64,000 nt of DNA from NCBI GenBank assembly GCA_017745115.1, contig JAGIAA010000008.1, positions 1 through 64,000 on the forward strand. Direction: 5' to 3'. Each line of letters starts with the position of its first letter. Positions within the stretch are counted from its first letter, which is position 1. Below, in pieces: positions 43,234 through 52,173 of this stretch. The notes under the pieces were generated by a model, which searched no databases, was not told where the DNA came from, and saw only the letters and a program-made list of their open reading frames with translations. The stretch is from Sphingobium sp. (GTDB lineage: Bacteria > Pseudomonadota > Alphaproteobacteria > Sphingomonadales > Sphingomonadaceae). The position numbers and the translations under genes are program-made.

Positions 43234-45693
43234 TTAGAAGCGCCGCTTCACAGTCACGGCCCAAGTGCGCGGTTCTCCCGGTGCGCCCTGGATCGAGTTG
43301 GTGGAGCCCCGATTGTCGAAAATGTCGTTGTAATAGAGCTTGTCCGTGAGATTGCGGACTTCGAGCGCCAGGTCCCAATCCTTGTCCAGGGTCGAGAATG
43401 TCAGGCGCGCATTGACGAGCGTATAGCCCGGGATGCGACCGAAAATGTCCAGGCCGCCAGTGGCTGCATCGACATTGTTGGCATTGCGCTCCATCGAGTC
43501 CTGGTGCGTGACATCGACGCGCGGGGTGAGCGTGCCAAGCGTTGCGAGATCGAATTCATACTGCCAGCCGAGGCTCCACTGCCACGGGGCGATGTAGACG
43601 CCTGCGTCTTCAAGGCCGATGCCCGCGCTCGTCGCCAGCGCACTGATCGAGGTATATTTGAAGTTCAGATAGGCGAGCGAAGCATCGAACGACATCCCAC
43701 GCACCGGCCGGATATTGAGCTCGGCCTCGAAGCCCTTCACATCGGCCGTACCGGCGTTGAGCGGCAGCGCGCAGGGTGCCGCAGGCACGCCGGCCGCGAG
43801 CGGACAGCTCGAGACAGTGACGAGGATGTTGTTATATTTGTTCATGAAGGCCGAGGCGTTGAACCGGACCTTGCGGTCGAACAGATCGGTTTTGAGGCCG
43901 ACTTCATAGGCCTTGAGCGTTTCCGGATTGTGCGCGATCGCCTGTGCAGGGAAGAATGGCCGCGGGTTGATGCCGCCTCCCTTGAAGCCGGTGGAGAACT
44001 GCGCATAGGCCATCACATCGTCCGAGAAGCGATATTGAGCGCCCAGACGATAGTCGATGCGACTACCCGAATATTTGCCGACCAGGCCGTTCAGCGGCGC
44101 AAGCGACGCCGGCACTGCTCCACCGGTCGATGAGCCCGGAATACCGAACCGGCCGTAGATGAAGGACTTCGACTGGTCGGTATAGCGAATGCCGCCGATC
44201 AACGTGAAATTGGTCACCGGCGTGAGTTCGGCGTTTGCGAAGACGGCCTTGGTCTTGGCCGGCACGCTGTTATCCTCGATGAAGTTGAGCGTCGTCAGCG
44301 TGACGCGCGACCGGTTGCGGCTGGTCTTGTCGAAGTAGAAGCCCCCGACGGTGAAATTCAGCAGATCACCGACCTTGGCGGCGATCCGCACCTCCTGGCT
44401 GAACTGGTGATTCCAGATATTGTTCGCTTGAAGAGTCGGATTGAACGGCGAGCCGTCGCCGGACGAATATTGTCCCTTGAACTGACGATAAGCCGTGATC
44501 GAAGTCAGCGTGATGCCGTCGGCAAGCTGCGCGTTCACGGTGCCGGAGAGGCCCCAGGTATTCATGGCGCTCTTCAGCGGCGCTGCCCAGGTAGCCGATC
44601 CATCGCGTGGCGCGGACTCCAGATAGTTTTCGTAGCTGATGAATGGGCTCGTGCTGAAGGTGTCCTGCGCGTAGGAGCCGAACGGGGAATAGCTCACGAA
44701 CGGCGAGCCCGTCGCAGTGCCGTAGACGTTGCCGTTCAGCAGATAGGCCGAGGATGCCGGCGTCGCGACGCCGGTGAGCGTCGATCCGGGGGCGGCCGGG
44801 CGACCGACATAGAGAAGTGTTGCGGGGCCTACTTCGCTGCCGTCCCGCGTGACGTCGCCAACGACATCGACGCTGACCGTCGATATCGGCTCCCAGCGCA
44901 CCGCGACGCGGCCGGCCACATATTCCTTGCCGCCCTCGGTCCCGAGCTTACAGCCGTCGCTGGCAACATTGCTGGGAACCGTGCCGCCGGGATGCGTGCA
45001 GGCATAGTCGTAGCGTGTGACGTAGCCGTCCTTCTTCACGCCTGCGCCGGACAAACGAACCCACAGGTGGTCGGGCACGAGCGTCAAATTGGTCGCAGCC
45101 CGCAATTCCATGCGCTTGAAGCTGCCGTAGGTCGCCGAGACATAGCCGTCAGGGGAGTCGCCAGGCTTCTTCGAATAGAGCTTGATCGCGCCGCCGATGG
45201 AATTCTGGCCAGCCAGCGTGCCCTGGGGGCCGCGGAGGATCTCCACGCGATCCAGATCGAGCAGATTGAGCAGCGAGCCGTGCAGAGTCGGCAGATAGAC
45301 ATCGTCGACATAAATGCCGACGCCAGGCTCGAGCGCGAAGGTTGTGTCGCGCTGGCCGACGCCACGAATATAGGCAACGACGGCAGGGCCGTAGGTCGCC
45401 GAAGCCTGACGGAGCGTGACGTTGGGGGCCGACCCGCCAAGGTCAGCCAGATTGGTCTGGCCGCGCTGCTCAAGAAGAGCGCTATTAAGGGCTGTGATCG
45501 ACAGCGGCACGTCCTGCAGCCTCTGCTCACGGAACTGGGCGGTCACGACAATGTCGGGCGCCTGGTCCTCGGTCGGGGCGGCATCCGGCTGAGCGGCGGG
45601 CGCCTGCTGCGCGAATGTTGGGGACGATATTGCCAGCAGGCCAGTCAACGCGATCGTTGATGCCGCCGTATGCAGATGAAATTTCTTCGCCAC
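43234..45693 (-). CDS. TonB-dependent receptor (vitamin B12/iron-siderophore-like class)
   Basis: An 819-residue receptor with signal peptide AISSPTFAQQ and plug signatures DIVVTAQFREQRLQDVPLSI, YIRGVGQRDTTFALEPGVGIYVDDVYLP and VEILRGPQGTLAGQNSIGGAIKLYSKKP. The C-terminus ends in KRRF. This shorter class, with the YVDDVY and GPQGTL motifs, is the one sphingomonads have expanded for aromatic and natural-product uptake. The start is GTG 45693 with GGGAGAG 9 bases upstream; the 22-base leader resembles that of the TBDR at 52710. It heads the operon that continues to 39230, and a palindrome lies 65 bp upstream. Confidence 0.92.
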   Translation of the reverse strand: MAKKFHLHTAASTIALTGLLAISSPTFAQQAPAAQPDAAPTEDQAPDIVVTAQFREQRLQDVPLSITALNSALLEQRGQTNLADLGGSAPNVTLRQASATYGPAVVAYIRGVGQRDTTFALEPGVGIYVDDVYLPTLHGSLLNLLDLDRVEILRGPQGTLAGQNSIGGAIKLYSKKPGDSPDGYVSATYGSFKRMELRAATNLTLVPDHLWVRLSGAGVKKDGYVTRYDYACTHPGGTVPSNVASDGCKLGTEGGKEYVAGRVAVRWEPISTVSVDVVGDVTRDGSEVGPATLLYVGRPAAPGSTLTGVATPASSAYLLNGNVYGTATGSPFVSYSPFGSYAQDTFSTSPFISYENYLESAPRDGSATWAAPLKSAMNTWGLSGTVNAQLADGITLTSITAYRQFKGQYSSGDGSPFNPTLQANNIWNHQFSQEVRIAAKVGDLLNFTVGGFYFDKTSRNRSRVTLTTLNFIEDNSVPAKTKAVFANAELTPVTNFTLIGGIRYTDQSKSFIYGRFGIPGSSTGGAVPASLAPLNGLVGKYSGSRIDYRLGAQYRFSDDVMAYAQFSTGFKGGGINPRPFFPAQAIAHNPETLKAYEVGLKTDLFDRKVRFNASAFMNKYNNILVTVSSCPLAAGVPAAPCALPLNAGTADVKGFEAELNIRPVRGMSFDASLAYLNFKYTSISALATSAGIGLEDAGVYIAPWQWSLGWQYEFDLATLGTLTPRVDVTHQDSMERNANNVDAATGGLDIFGRIPGYTLVNARLTFSTLDKDWDLALEVRNLTDKLYYNDIFDNRGSTNSIQGAPGEPRTWAVTVKRRF

Positions 45694-45757
45694 GATCTTA
45701 TCTCTCCCGCTGCAGATCGCCGCCATATCTGCGGCTTTCTCGGGTCAGATTAGACGT

Positions 45758-45771
45758 GTTGACTGATCAAC
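45758..45771. promoter_or_regulatory. GTTGA-N4-TCAAC palindrome before the TBDR operon
   Basis: GTTGACTGATCAAC lies between the IclR gene's end and the TBDR GTG, 65 bp upstream of the latter. It is one of four copies of the 5-4-5 palindrome in this island. Confidence 0.6.
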
Positions 45772-45820
45772 TGTCAATAAATTTCCGGGATACGAAAAAA
45801 TAATTCCGAAATACGGAAAT

Positions 45821-46591
45821 TTAGCCGGCGAAGGAGATGGCGGCCAATTCGCTCAGTTCGACCGACGCCGACCGGATGGCCGCTGCCAGATCATCCTCGA
45901 CATGAAGCTGGTAGCGCTTCGATGGCATCGTGATGCCGATGCATCCGAGGAGTTCGTGCTCAGGCCCGAAGATCGGGGCGGCCACGCCCGCAATGTCGAT
46001 AGCCGGGTCGAAATAGCGCGCGAACCCGTTCTGCCGGATGAGCGCCAGCTCACGGTCGATCTCCTGCTTGCTCGGCCTGGGCCGGCCGGTCAGGGGGCCG
46101 ATCGTTCCCTCGCGCAGAATGGCCTCGACCTCTCCCGGCGACAGATGCGCGAGGATCGCCCGGCCCAGCGAGCCCCAGGGCAAAGCGATCTCCAGGCCGA
46201 GCTCCACGGCAAAGCGAAGCGGATGGGGGGTAGCCACGACATCAGCGATCACGGCTCTGCGGCGTGACGGACTGAAGACGCACAGCACCGCCGTCTCCTG
46301 CCACGCCCTGACCAGCTCCAGGAGAAATGGCCGTGCGCTGCGCTTCAGGTCGAACTGGCTTAGCAGCTGGGAGGCGAGACGGTGGAGCTCGCGTCCGATC
46401 CGATAGCCGACTCCAGGTCCCCGCTCGACAAAGCCGGCATCCACCAGCACCTTGAGGAGCCGGTGGACGGTGCTGGCCGGCAAGCCGACCCGTTCCGCCA
46501 AATCGCTGAGCGAGAAGCGGTTAGGGCCATAAGCCACGTGCTTCAACAGGTAGGCTACCCTGTCCGCCGCTCCCCGCGGGATATCAGTCAT
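45821..46591 (-). CDS. IclR-family transcriptional regulator
   Basis: A 256-residue regulator. The N-terminal winged helix is FSLSDLAERVGLPASTVHRLLKVLVDAGFVERGPGVGYRIG (about residues 25-66); the C-terminal part has the IclR effector domain (FDPAIDIAGVAAPIFGPEHELLGCIGITMP). ATG 46591 has AGGAG 7 bases upstream; earlier in-frame starts would read through the palindrome. It is divergent from a SnoaL-like/MFS operon and lies upstream of the TBDR operon on the same strand, with GTTGA-N4-TCAAC palindromes on both sides. It is a candidate regulator of the island, as is the MarR protein. Confidence 0.88.
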   Translation of the reverse strand: MTDIPRGAADRVAYLLKHVAYGPNRFSLSDLAERVGLPASTVHRLLKVLVDAGFVERGPGVGYRIGRELHRLASQLLSQFDLKRSARPFLLELVRAWQETAVLCVFSPSRRRAVIADVVATPHPLRFAVELGLEIALPWGSLGRAILAHLSPGEVEAILREGTIGPLTGRPRPSKQEIDRELALIRQNGFARYFDPAIDIAGVAAPIFGPEHELLGCIGITMPSKRYQLHVEDDLAAAIRSASVELSELAAISFAG

Positions 46592-46613
46592 GAGGGCACT
46601 CCTAGAATTCATC

Positions 46614-46629
46614 TGTTGATTGATCAACA
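46614..46629. promoter_or_regulatory. GTTGA-N4-TCAAC palindrome between iclR and SnoaL-like gene
   Basis: TGTTGATTGATCAACA is a perfect 7-2-7 inverted repeat and contains the GTTGA-N4-TCAAC core (46615-46628). It sits just upstream of both divergent genes, where bound protein would block either promoter. Confidence 0.7.
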
Positions 46630-46672
46630 AATATGAATGAAGATATCGGAAATTGAAGCAGAGAGGATCGTC

Positions 46673-47086
46673 GTGATTGCCGCAGCCCCAGCGTGCCTCG
46701 CAACCTATTTCAGAGCGTTCGATGCCGGGGATACGCGCACTTACGCCAGCTTTTACGCCACAGATGTCGAGTTGCAAAACGGCGCCGGAGAACGGCTGGC
46801 CGGCGCACAGGCAATCATCGCCTTCTACGAGAAATTGCGATGCGGGCTCACCCGCTCGACCCATGTGCGGCTGGTGGTCCCCGGTCGATGCAGCATTGCG
46901 GCACTGCTTGAATCCCGGTTTGATATCACGGCCGAATCGCTGGTCTTTTCCGGCGACAAGGTCGGGGCAGGGGACAGGATCGAGCTCAGGAGCATGGCGC
47001 TCTACGAGCTGAGCGGCGCGAAGTTCCAGCGGATCACGGCTCGGACGATCGAAAAGACCATTATCAGGAGAGGCAGGACGGCATGA
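46673..47086 (+). CDS. SnoaL/NTF2-like fold protein
   Basis: A protein of 137 residues with an NTF2-like pattern: ACLATYFRAFDAGDTRTYASFYATDVELQNG at the N-terminus, AGAQAIIAFYEKL in the middle. The fold is used by isomerases, cyclases and hydratases, and also by scaffolds; no specific activity can be named. I prefer GTG 46673, with GAGAGG 6 bases upstream. An ATG at 46637 gives 149 residues but has no ribosome-binding site and lies 8 bases from the operator. Its end overlaps the MFS start by 4 bp (ATGA). Confidence 0.7.
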   Translation: MIAAAPACLATYFRAFDAGDTRTYASFYATDVELQNGAGERLAGAQAIIAFYEKLRCGLTRSTHVRLVVPGRCSIAALLESRFDITAESLVFSGDKVGAGDRIELRSMALYELSGAKFQRITARTIEKTIIRRGRTA

Positions 47087-48480
47087 CTGAACACGCAGTG
47101 GACCTGCCTTTGCAAAGTCCGGCGGATGTGTCCGCCCGGCGCCGCATGGTGCTGGTGCTCTTCCTGATTTGCACGATGAATTTTGCGGACCGTGCGGTCT
47201 TTTCAGCGCTCGCCCAAACGATCAAGGTCGACCTCAAGCTCAGCGATCTGCAACTGGGCCTGTTGCAAGGTCTCGTGTTCGCCTTGCTCTATGCCGTCGT
47301 CGGCCTGCCGATCGGGCTTCTCGCCGAGCGCCATTCGCGCAAGCGCATCATCGCCGTCGCGACCGCGATCTGGTCGGCGGCCACCGCCGCCACCGGACTG
47401 GCCGGTGGCTTTACGCAGCTTGCGCTCGCACGCCTGATCGTGGGCATGGGCGAAGCAGGCTTCGTCCCTCCGACGGCGTCCATGGTCGCGGATGTCGTGC
47501 CACGCCAGAAACGCGCCTCCACCATCGCGATGGTCATGCTGGGAACACCCGTCGGCACCTTTTTCGGCGCGACGCTGGCCGGTCTGGCGGCTGCGGCGTG
47601 GCATTGGCGCACGGCGTTCTTCGTCTTCGCGCTACCGGGCTTCATCCTCGCGCTCGCGCTCCTGTTTTTCGTCCGGGAGCCTGAGCGGGGCCAGATCGAT
47701 CGGCAGCCTCGCGAAAGCGAGGGCGCTCCGCCGGTCGGGACATTCCTGAGGACTGTCGCCGGTAACCGGCCGCTGCTGTGGGTCATCGCCGGGGGAAGCC
47801 TCGCCGGCTTCGGCATGTCGTCCATCTCCCAGTTCCTGGCGATTTTCCTCGCCCGCACCTATCATCTGGGCGTGCGTGAAGCGGCGACGAGCTTCGGCAC
47901 CATTTCCGGCGCGGCCATTGCCATCGGCCTGCTTGTCGGCAGTTTCGGGACCGACTATCTGGCGCGCCGCGATCCGCGCTGGCCTGCCTGGGGCGCCGCA
48001 TTCGGGCTCGCCTGCGCGCCGCCGCTCTACTGGATGGCGTTCAATGCCGCGACCCTGCCTGCCTCCTTCATGATCCTGCTCTGCGCCGGCGCCTTCCTGC
48101 TCATGTTCTACGGGCCGACGACGGCGATGATCCAGAACTTGCTACCCTCGCGCATGCGGGCGAGCGGCGTGGCGCTCTACACGCTGCTGTACACGCTCTG
48201 CGGCTATGGGCTCGGGCCAGTCTTCGTCGGCGCGATGAGCGACTTCACCGCATCCAGATCCTATGCCGGCGATTATGCGGCGGCCTGCCCCCACGGCCTG
48301 CCGCCCGAAGGCGCTTCGGCGGCCCTGGCCGCGGCATGCCGCCAGGCATCGACGAGCGGACTGCAATATGCGCTGTCCTGCGTGGTCCTGATCTTCTTCG
48401 TCTCGGCCTTCTGCTTCCTGCGCGCCGCGCCGGGGCTGCGCCGCGAGGCTTTGAAGGATGCCGCTCAGACCAGCGCGTAG
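47083..48480 (+). CDS. MFS transporter, spinster-like
   Basis: A 465-residue major facilitator of the same group as the protein at 39230. FLICTMNFADRAVFSALAQTIKVDLKL and GLPIGLLAERHSRKRIIAVATAIWS carry the first-helix and loop 2-3 motifs. Twelve hydrophobic segments are visible; a longer loop of about 40 residues lies before the last helix. The ATG overlaps the stop of the SnoaL-like gene. It converges with the DUF3237 gene, sharing 16 bp at the ends. Cargo is unknown; two related MFS genes in one island may handle substrate and product. Confidence 0.88.
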   Translation: MTEHAVDLPLQSPADVSARRRMVLVLFLICTMNFADRAVFSALAQTIKVDLKLSDLQLGLLQGLVFALLYAVVGLPIGLLAERHSRKRIIAVATAIWSAATAATGLAGGFTQLALARLIVGMGEAGFVPPTASMVADVVPRQKRASTIAMVMLGTPVGTFFGATLAGLAAAAWHWRTAFFVFALPGFILALALLFFVREPERGQIDRQPRESEGAPPVGTFLRTVAGNRPLLWVIAGGSLAGFGMSSISQFLAIFLARTYHLGVREAATSFGTISGAAIAIGLLVGSFGTDYLARRDPRWPAWGAAFGLACAPPLYWMAFNAATLPASFMILLCAGAFLLMFYGPTTAMIQNLLPSRMRASGVALYTLLYTLCGYGLGPVFVGAMSDFTASRSYAGDYAAACPHGLPPEGASAALAAACRQASTSGLQYALSCVVLIFFVSAFCFLRAAPGLRREALKDAAQTSA

Positions 48481-48914
48481 TAGCGGAAGAGCGTCCGGTC
48501 GGGATTCGTGCGGCGCTCGCCACCGCCGACGATGACGGTGCGGGAAAGCCAGTCATGCGGGCCCTTCGGCACGCGGAAATATGGCGTGACGCGGAAATAG
48601 GACGGCTGCGGACTGCCGGGCTGCGCGCGGACGAGATAGCCCAGGTTCTGGATGTAGATCTTCGTCCCGTCGTCCGCCTCGAGGAGGTAGTGGGCCTTCA
48701 ATTCGATGACGCCGTCCGCCCGGACGAGCGCATAGTCGGCGCCGCTGTGGGGGACCACCGAGCCGCTCAGACGGGGCCCGCTGATCTTTCCGCCGATTGC
48801 CGGCGTGTAGCCCTGGCTGTCGCCCGCGGGCAGCGGCCCGATGATCTCGCGATCGGCGCCGAACAGGACCTCGATGTCGAACACATGCTCCAGCCGACAA
48901 TCCGCAACGCTCAT
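48465..48914 (-). CDS. DUF3237 family protein
   Basis: A 149-residue cytoplasmic protein of the DUF3237 family, which has no assigned function. Conserved parts are LEHVFDIEVLFG at the start, LVRADGVIELKAHYLLEADDGTKIYIQNLGY in the middle and YFRVTPYFRVPKGPHDWLSRTVIVGGGER at the end. Its start overlaps the CocE hydrolase stop (ATGA). It is the third gene of the operon DUF3237 - CocE - DUF3237. Family members are usually next to esterase or oxidoreductase genes, which suggests a role on small organic substrates; this is inference. Confidence 0.8.
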   Translation of the reverse strand: MSVADCRLEHVFDIEVLFGADREIIGPLPAGDSQGYTPAIGGKISGPRLSGSVVPHSGADYALVRADGVIELKAHYLLEADDGTKIYIQNLGYLVRAQPGSPQPSYFRVTPYFRVPKGPHDWLSRTVIVGGGERRTNPDRTLFRYYALV

Positions 48915-50590
48915 TCAGCTTCTCCAACCACGGGCACGAAGGGCAGCAGCAGAGCGGAGTCAAAAGCACTGCCGGCGCGAATTCTGTAGCGGCCGCGATT
49001 GCGGGCTTCCTCATGGAGCGGGAAGGGCAGCATCAATCCTTCTTCTTTCGGATAGATATCGGAGAGGGCAACGACGAGCCGGAGACTTTCCCCAGCCTCG
49101 AAGCGAACCGAGAATGGCCAGATCTCGACATCGACCGGTACGATTTCGCCTGGCCTCAGCCGCTGCTCCCGATCGTGACGATGAACCGGGCGCTCGGGCG
49201 TCGATTGGCGCTCGTCCAGCGCACGATGGCTCGCACGGAGCCAGCCAAGCGCAACCGGCCCATTTTCGAAGAAGGCGTAGAAGGTGAACCCGACGACCTG
49301 GCCGGACCGGTCGATCTTCTGCAAGGCGACGAAGATGTCCATGTCATCACTGTCGAGCGCCTCGACCCAGAGGCGGAGGCTTGCGTGCCCGGTCAATTCA
49401 GCCGGGCTGTCGAAGCGGAGATCGAAATGCAGCGGCTCGCCTTCGGCCTCCAGCTCGATCGTCGCATCGGCCGGAAGCGCTGGTTCGAGCAGTCCTTTCG
49501 CGCAGTCGAGGTGCAGGCGCCGATAGTCGGTCCTGGCGAGCGGCCATTCGGCTTCGGGCCGCTCCACCTGAACGTCATGACGTTCGCGAACCTCGAGCCT
49601 GACCGCAGGCCAGGCGGCAACGCTCGTTTCGCGCTGCAGGAGATAGCGATCGAAGAAGGCGCGCTGCCGTTCGCGCGTCTCGGGCCGATAGAAATAGGCC
49701 CATTTTTTCTGGCCGTGGATCTCCAGCCATTTTTCGCGGGACGCCATGCGCCGCCACGCCTCGATCGTGCCGCGCAGGTGCAAGCCCTGATCCGACCAGC
49801 TGGCAATAACATAAGCGGGCTGATCGATCTGCTCGAGTGCGCAGGTCTTCGATCGCCAATATTCATCGATCAATGGATGGGCCAGCACGTTGGACCAGGT
49901 GTCCTCGGTGCGATTGAGCGAAAAGCGGATATTGTCCGAGGCGCGCGGCAGGAAGTTCGTTTCCAGGATGCCGCCGTGACGACAGAACTCCCGGTACCAG
50001 TCCGAAAAGCCTTCGCAGATGTTGAGCGCGCGCAGGGGCCCCGGTTTCAGCGGCGCGACATAATATTGGATGGCCGCGAGGTAGGAGACCCCGGACATGC
50101 CGACGCAACCGTTGCTCCATGGCAGGCTGCCGAGCCAATCGATCGTGTCGGCACAGTCTTCCGCTTCCTGAATGCCATTGTGGTGGAAGTCGCCACCGGA
50201 AAGCCAGGCACCGCGGGGATCGACCACAGCGACGCCATATCCCTGCTTCCCCCACCACACCGGATCGGGCGCCTCGAACGCCGTCAGATCGGAGAGCCAT
50301 GCCGGGTCGACTCCCGAGCGCGGCCAGAAGACCTTGTTGGTGGTGGCGTGTTTCCCATAGGGGCCCCAGGCCAGCAGGATCGGCAGCGGGCCTCCGGAAT
50401 TTTCCGGTCGATAGAGATCGGCGAAAATCTCGGTTCCGTCGCGCAACCGGATCACGCAGTTCCGCTCGATAAGCAGCCCTTGCTCCGTTCGCCGGCTGTA
50501 ATCGGTCGGCGGCAGCGGCGGCTTGTGCGTCGCACTGAACGGATCGACGCCCGCACGCATGAGCGGCTGAAAAGGCAAGTCCGCGCTCAC
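48911..50590 (-). CDS. CocE/NonD-family hydrolase, cytoplasmic
   Basis: A 559-residue acyl hydrolase. VIRLRDGTEIFADLYRPEN and AVVDPRGAWLSGGDFHHNG are S15-type features, and the nucleophile elbow is GCVGMSGVSYLA (Ser about 163). A C-terminal jelly-roll domain (LTGHASLRLWVEALDSDDMDIFVALQK) is present. No signal peptide is visible, unlike the other CocE protein at 34723. The start GTG 50590 overlaps the upstream DUF3237 stop in GTGA. It probably cleaves an ester or amide in the compound handled by this island. Confidence 0.87.
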   Translation of the reverse strand: MSADLPFQPLMRAGVDPFSATHKPPLPPTDYSRRTEQGLLIERNCVIRLRDGTEIFADLYRPENSGGPLPILLAWGPYGKHATTNKVFWPRSGVDPAWLSDLTAFEAPDPVWWGKQGYGVAVVDPRGAWLSGGDFHHNGIQEAEDCADTIDWLGSLPWSNGCVGMSGVSYLAAIQYYVAPLKPGPLRALNICEGFSDWYREFCRHGGILETNFLPRASDNIRFSLNRTEDTWSNVLAHPLIDEYWRSKTCALEQIDQPAYVIASWSDQGLHLRGTIEAWRRMASREKWLEIHGQKKWAYFYRPETRERQRAFFDRYLLQRETSVAAWPAVRLEVRERHDVQVERPEAEWPLARTDYRRLHLDCAKGLLEPALPADATIELEAEGEPLHFDLRFDSPAELTGHASLRLWVEALDSDDMDIFVALQKIDRSGQVVGFTFYAFFENGPVALGWLRASHRALDERQSTPERPVHRHDREQRLRPGEIVPVDVEIWPFSVRFEAGESLRLVVALSDIYPKEEGLMLPFPLHEEARNRGRYRIRAGSAFDSALLLPFVPVVGEAE

Positions 50591-51069
50591 CGGACCATGA
50601 AATAGTGGATGCGGTTGGCCCGGGGCACTTTCTCGGCCACGCCGACGAAGACATGCTGCGAAAGCCAGGCATGTGGCCCTTCGGGAGCATCGAACCGCGG
50701 CGTGACGCGCATATAGTAATCATCCACGCTGACGGGCTCGTTCTTCCGCATCTTCTCCGCCGCCTCCTCGGAGCGCGCCCAGCGATAACCCCTGTTTTCC
50801 AGATAGATCACGGCGCCGTCATCTGCTTCGAGGAGATAACGCGCATCGAAATCGATCACGCCGTTGGGCCGGGTCAACGGAAAGTCGCCCCCGGACATGG
50901 GGATCACCCGGCCATTCAGCCGAGGGCCCTCTATGACCCCCTCGGTCGCATAGATGGCCGCCCTCATGTCGCCTCGGGCCGCCGGTCGAACCCAAAAAGG
51001 CTTGGAGAGCGTGATTGAGATGGTGAACACATGCTCAAGCTGCGGTTGGAAGGGATGTGGACTGTTCAT
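50587..51069 (-). CDS. DUF3237 family protein
   Basis: A 160-residue relative of the protein at 48465. Shared parts are LEHVFTISITLSKPF, LTRPNGVIDFDARYLLEADDGAVIYLENRGYRW and YYMRVTPRFDAPEGPHAWLSQHVFVG. It heads the three-gene operon, and the GTTGA-N4-TCAAC palindrome lies 24 bp upstream, between it and the divergent MarR gene. The two copies diverge clearly in sequence and so probably have separate roles or form a heteromer. Confidence 0.8.
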   Translation of the reverse strand: MNSPHPFQPQLEHVFTISITLSKPFWVRPAARGDMRAAIYATEGVIEGPRLNGRVIPMSGGDFPLTRPNGVIDFDARYLLEADDGAVIYLENRGYRWARSEEAAEKMRKNEPVSVDDYYMRVTPRFDAPEGPHAWLSQHVFVGVAEKVPRANRIHYFMVR

Positions 51070-51092
51070 GGATTTCTGCTAGCCCTCCATTA

Positions 51093-51106
51093 GTTGATAA
51101 GTCAAC
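51093..51106. promoter_or_regulatory. GTTGA-N4-TCAAC palindrome between DUF3237 and marR
   Basis: GTTGATAAGTCAAC lies immediately before the first possible marR start and 24 bp before the DUF3237 start. The position fits MarR-type autorepression. Confidence 0.65.
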
Positions 51107-51154
51107 ATGATGCATGTTGCAATCGCTATTCATATTTGGCAACGGACCCAAGCC

Positions 51155-51622
51155 ATGTCTTTACCGCCAACCTGGTACCTTTTCGGCAGCGATCATCTGC
51201 CACACCGGCTGCTCCTGCTTGCGCGCATGATCGATCGCGAGACCTCAAAGCAGTTGCAGGATCAAGTGGGCCTTTCGGCTGCGGAATGGCGCGTGCTGGC
51301 GTTGATCTGTACCGCCGGGCCCGCCAGTGCGGCGGATGTCGGGGCAGCGTTCGAGGCTGACCGGGCCGAGGTCAGCCGCGCAGTGACGAGACTGACCGAA
51401 GCCGGGCTGGTCGCACGGGCGCAGGACAGCGCCAATCGCAAGAAGATGATCCTCTCCCCGACCGATGCCGGAAAGGATCTCTACCTCAAGGCCAGAGGGC
51501 TGCGGCAAACCTATTTCCAGACCATCATGCAGGATCTCAGCGCCACGGAGCGGCTCGACTTCGACGGCGCCCTCAATCGTCTCGCCCAGCGCGTCGATGA
51601 GCTGCGCCAGGATCGGAACTGA
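51155..51622 (+). CDS. MarR-family transcriptional regulator
   Basis: A regulator of 155 residues. The winged helix is in LSAAEWRVLALICTAGPASAADVGAAFEADRAEVSRAVTRLTEAGLVARAQDSANRKKMILSPT. I prefer ATG 51155 since the earlier in-frame ATG at 51107 directly abuts the palindrome and would leave no leader; neither start has a strong ribosome-binding site. MarR proteins typically repress a divergent catabolic operon and are relieved by a small aromatic or acyl-CoA ligand. Here the divergent unit is DUF3237 - CocE - DUF3237. Confidence 0.82.
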   Translation: MSLPPTWYLFGSDHLPHRLLLLARMIDRETSKQLQDQVGLSAAEWRVLALICTAGPASAADVGAAFEADRAEVSRAVTRLTEAGLVARAQDSANRKKMILSPTDAGKDLYLKARGLRQTYFQTIMQDLSATERLDFDGALNRLAQRVDELRQDRN

Positions 51623-51659
51623 GGCGGGCGGACTGGCCGCGGGACCGGCCAATGCCGCC

Positions 51660-52154
51660 TCAGAACGGTGCGATCGTAAACCCCACCCACCGTCCGAAAC
51701 CCGCGACGAATATCCAGATCAGGATCGACGCGAGCCCGGCCCCGCGCGCTGCCGCGGGCAGGCGCGCCGCATGGTCCCATTGGGCGATGCTGCGCATGGT
51801 AACCAAGTGGAACAGGAGCATGTTGAGCCCTGCCGCCGCGATCAGCCCCAGCTTCATCTGAAAGGCGAAATTGCCGGCATAGGTCGACGGATTGGATGAA
51901 AACAGGAGTGAGCCGGTGATCACGGCGATACAGAAAGCGATCCAGGTCGAAGGCAGCAGCGTGCGCGCAAGCCCTGAAACCGAATAACGTTGCGACGCAA
52001 TGCCGATCAGCCGCAGGTCGACGATGAGGATGAATCCGATCACGGCCGTAATCGCCATGACGTGAATCGTCTCCACGACGGGAAAGGCGATCGGATTTGT
52101 CGCCATGAATGTGCCGACGGCACTCGCTCCAATGGTGTCCAGCAACGCGTTCAT
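51660..52154 (-). CDS. Small membrane protein, DUF6644-like (CopD-like topology)
   Basis: A 164-residue protein with four to five hydrophobic segments. FPVVETIHVMAITAVIGFILIVDLRLIGI and FAFQMKLGLIAAAGLNMLLFHL are shared in pattern with the next protein upstream (VQTIHILA, TTFQIKMLLTLVA). A conserved His follows each TI. The start ATG 52154 has GGGGGA 5 bases upstream. It is 19 bp after its paralogue and both follow a TBDR gene. Topology and the intramembrane His recall CopD, but the function is unproven. Confidence 0.7.
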   Translation of the reverse strand: MNALLDTIGASAVGTFMATNPIAFPVVETIHVMAITAVIGFILIVDLRLIGIASQRYSVSGLARTLLPSTWIAFCIAVITGSLLFSSNPSTYAGNFAFQMKLGLIAAAGLNMLLFHLVTMRSIAQWDHAARLPAAARGAGLASILIWIFVAGFGRWVGFTIAPF

Positions 52155-52173
52155 CGAAATCCCCCGCGAAAAA

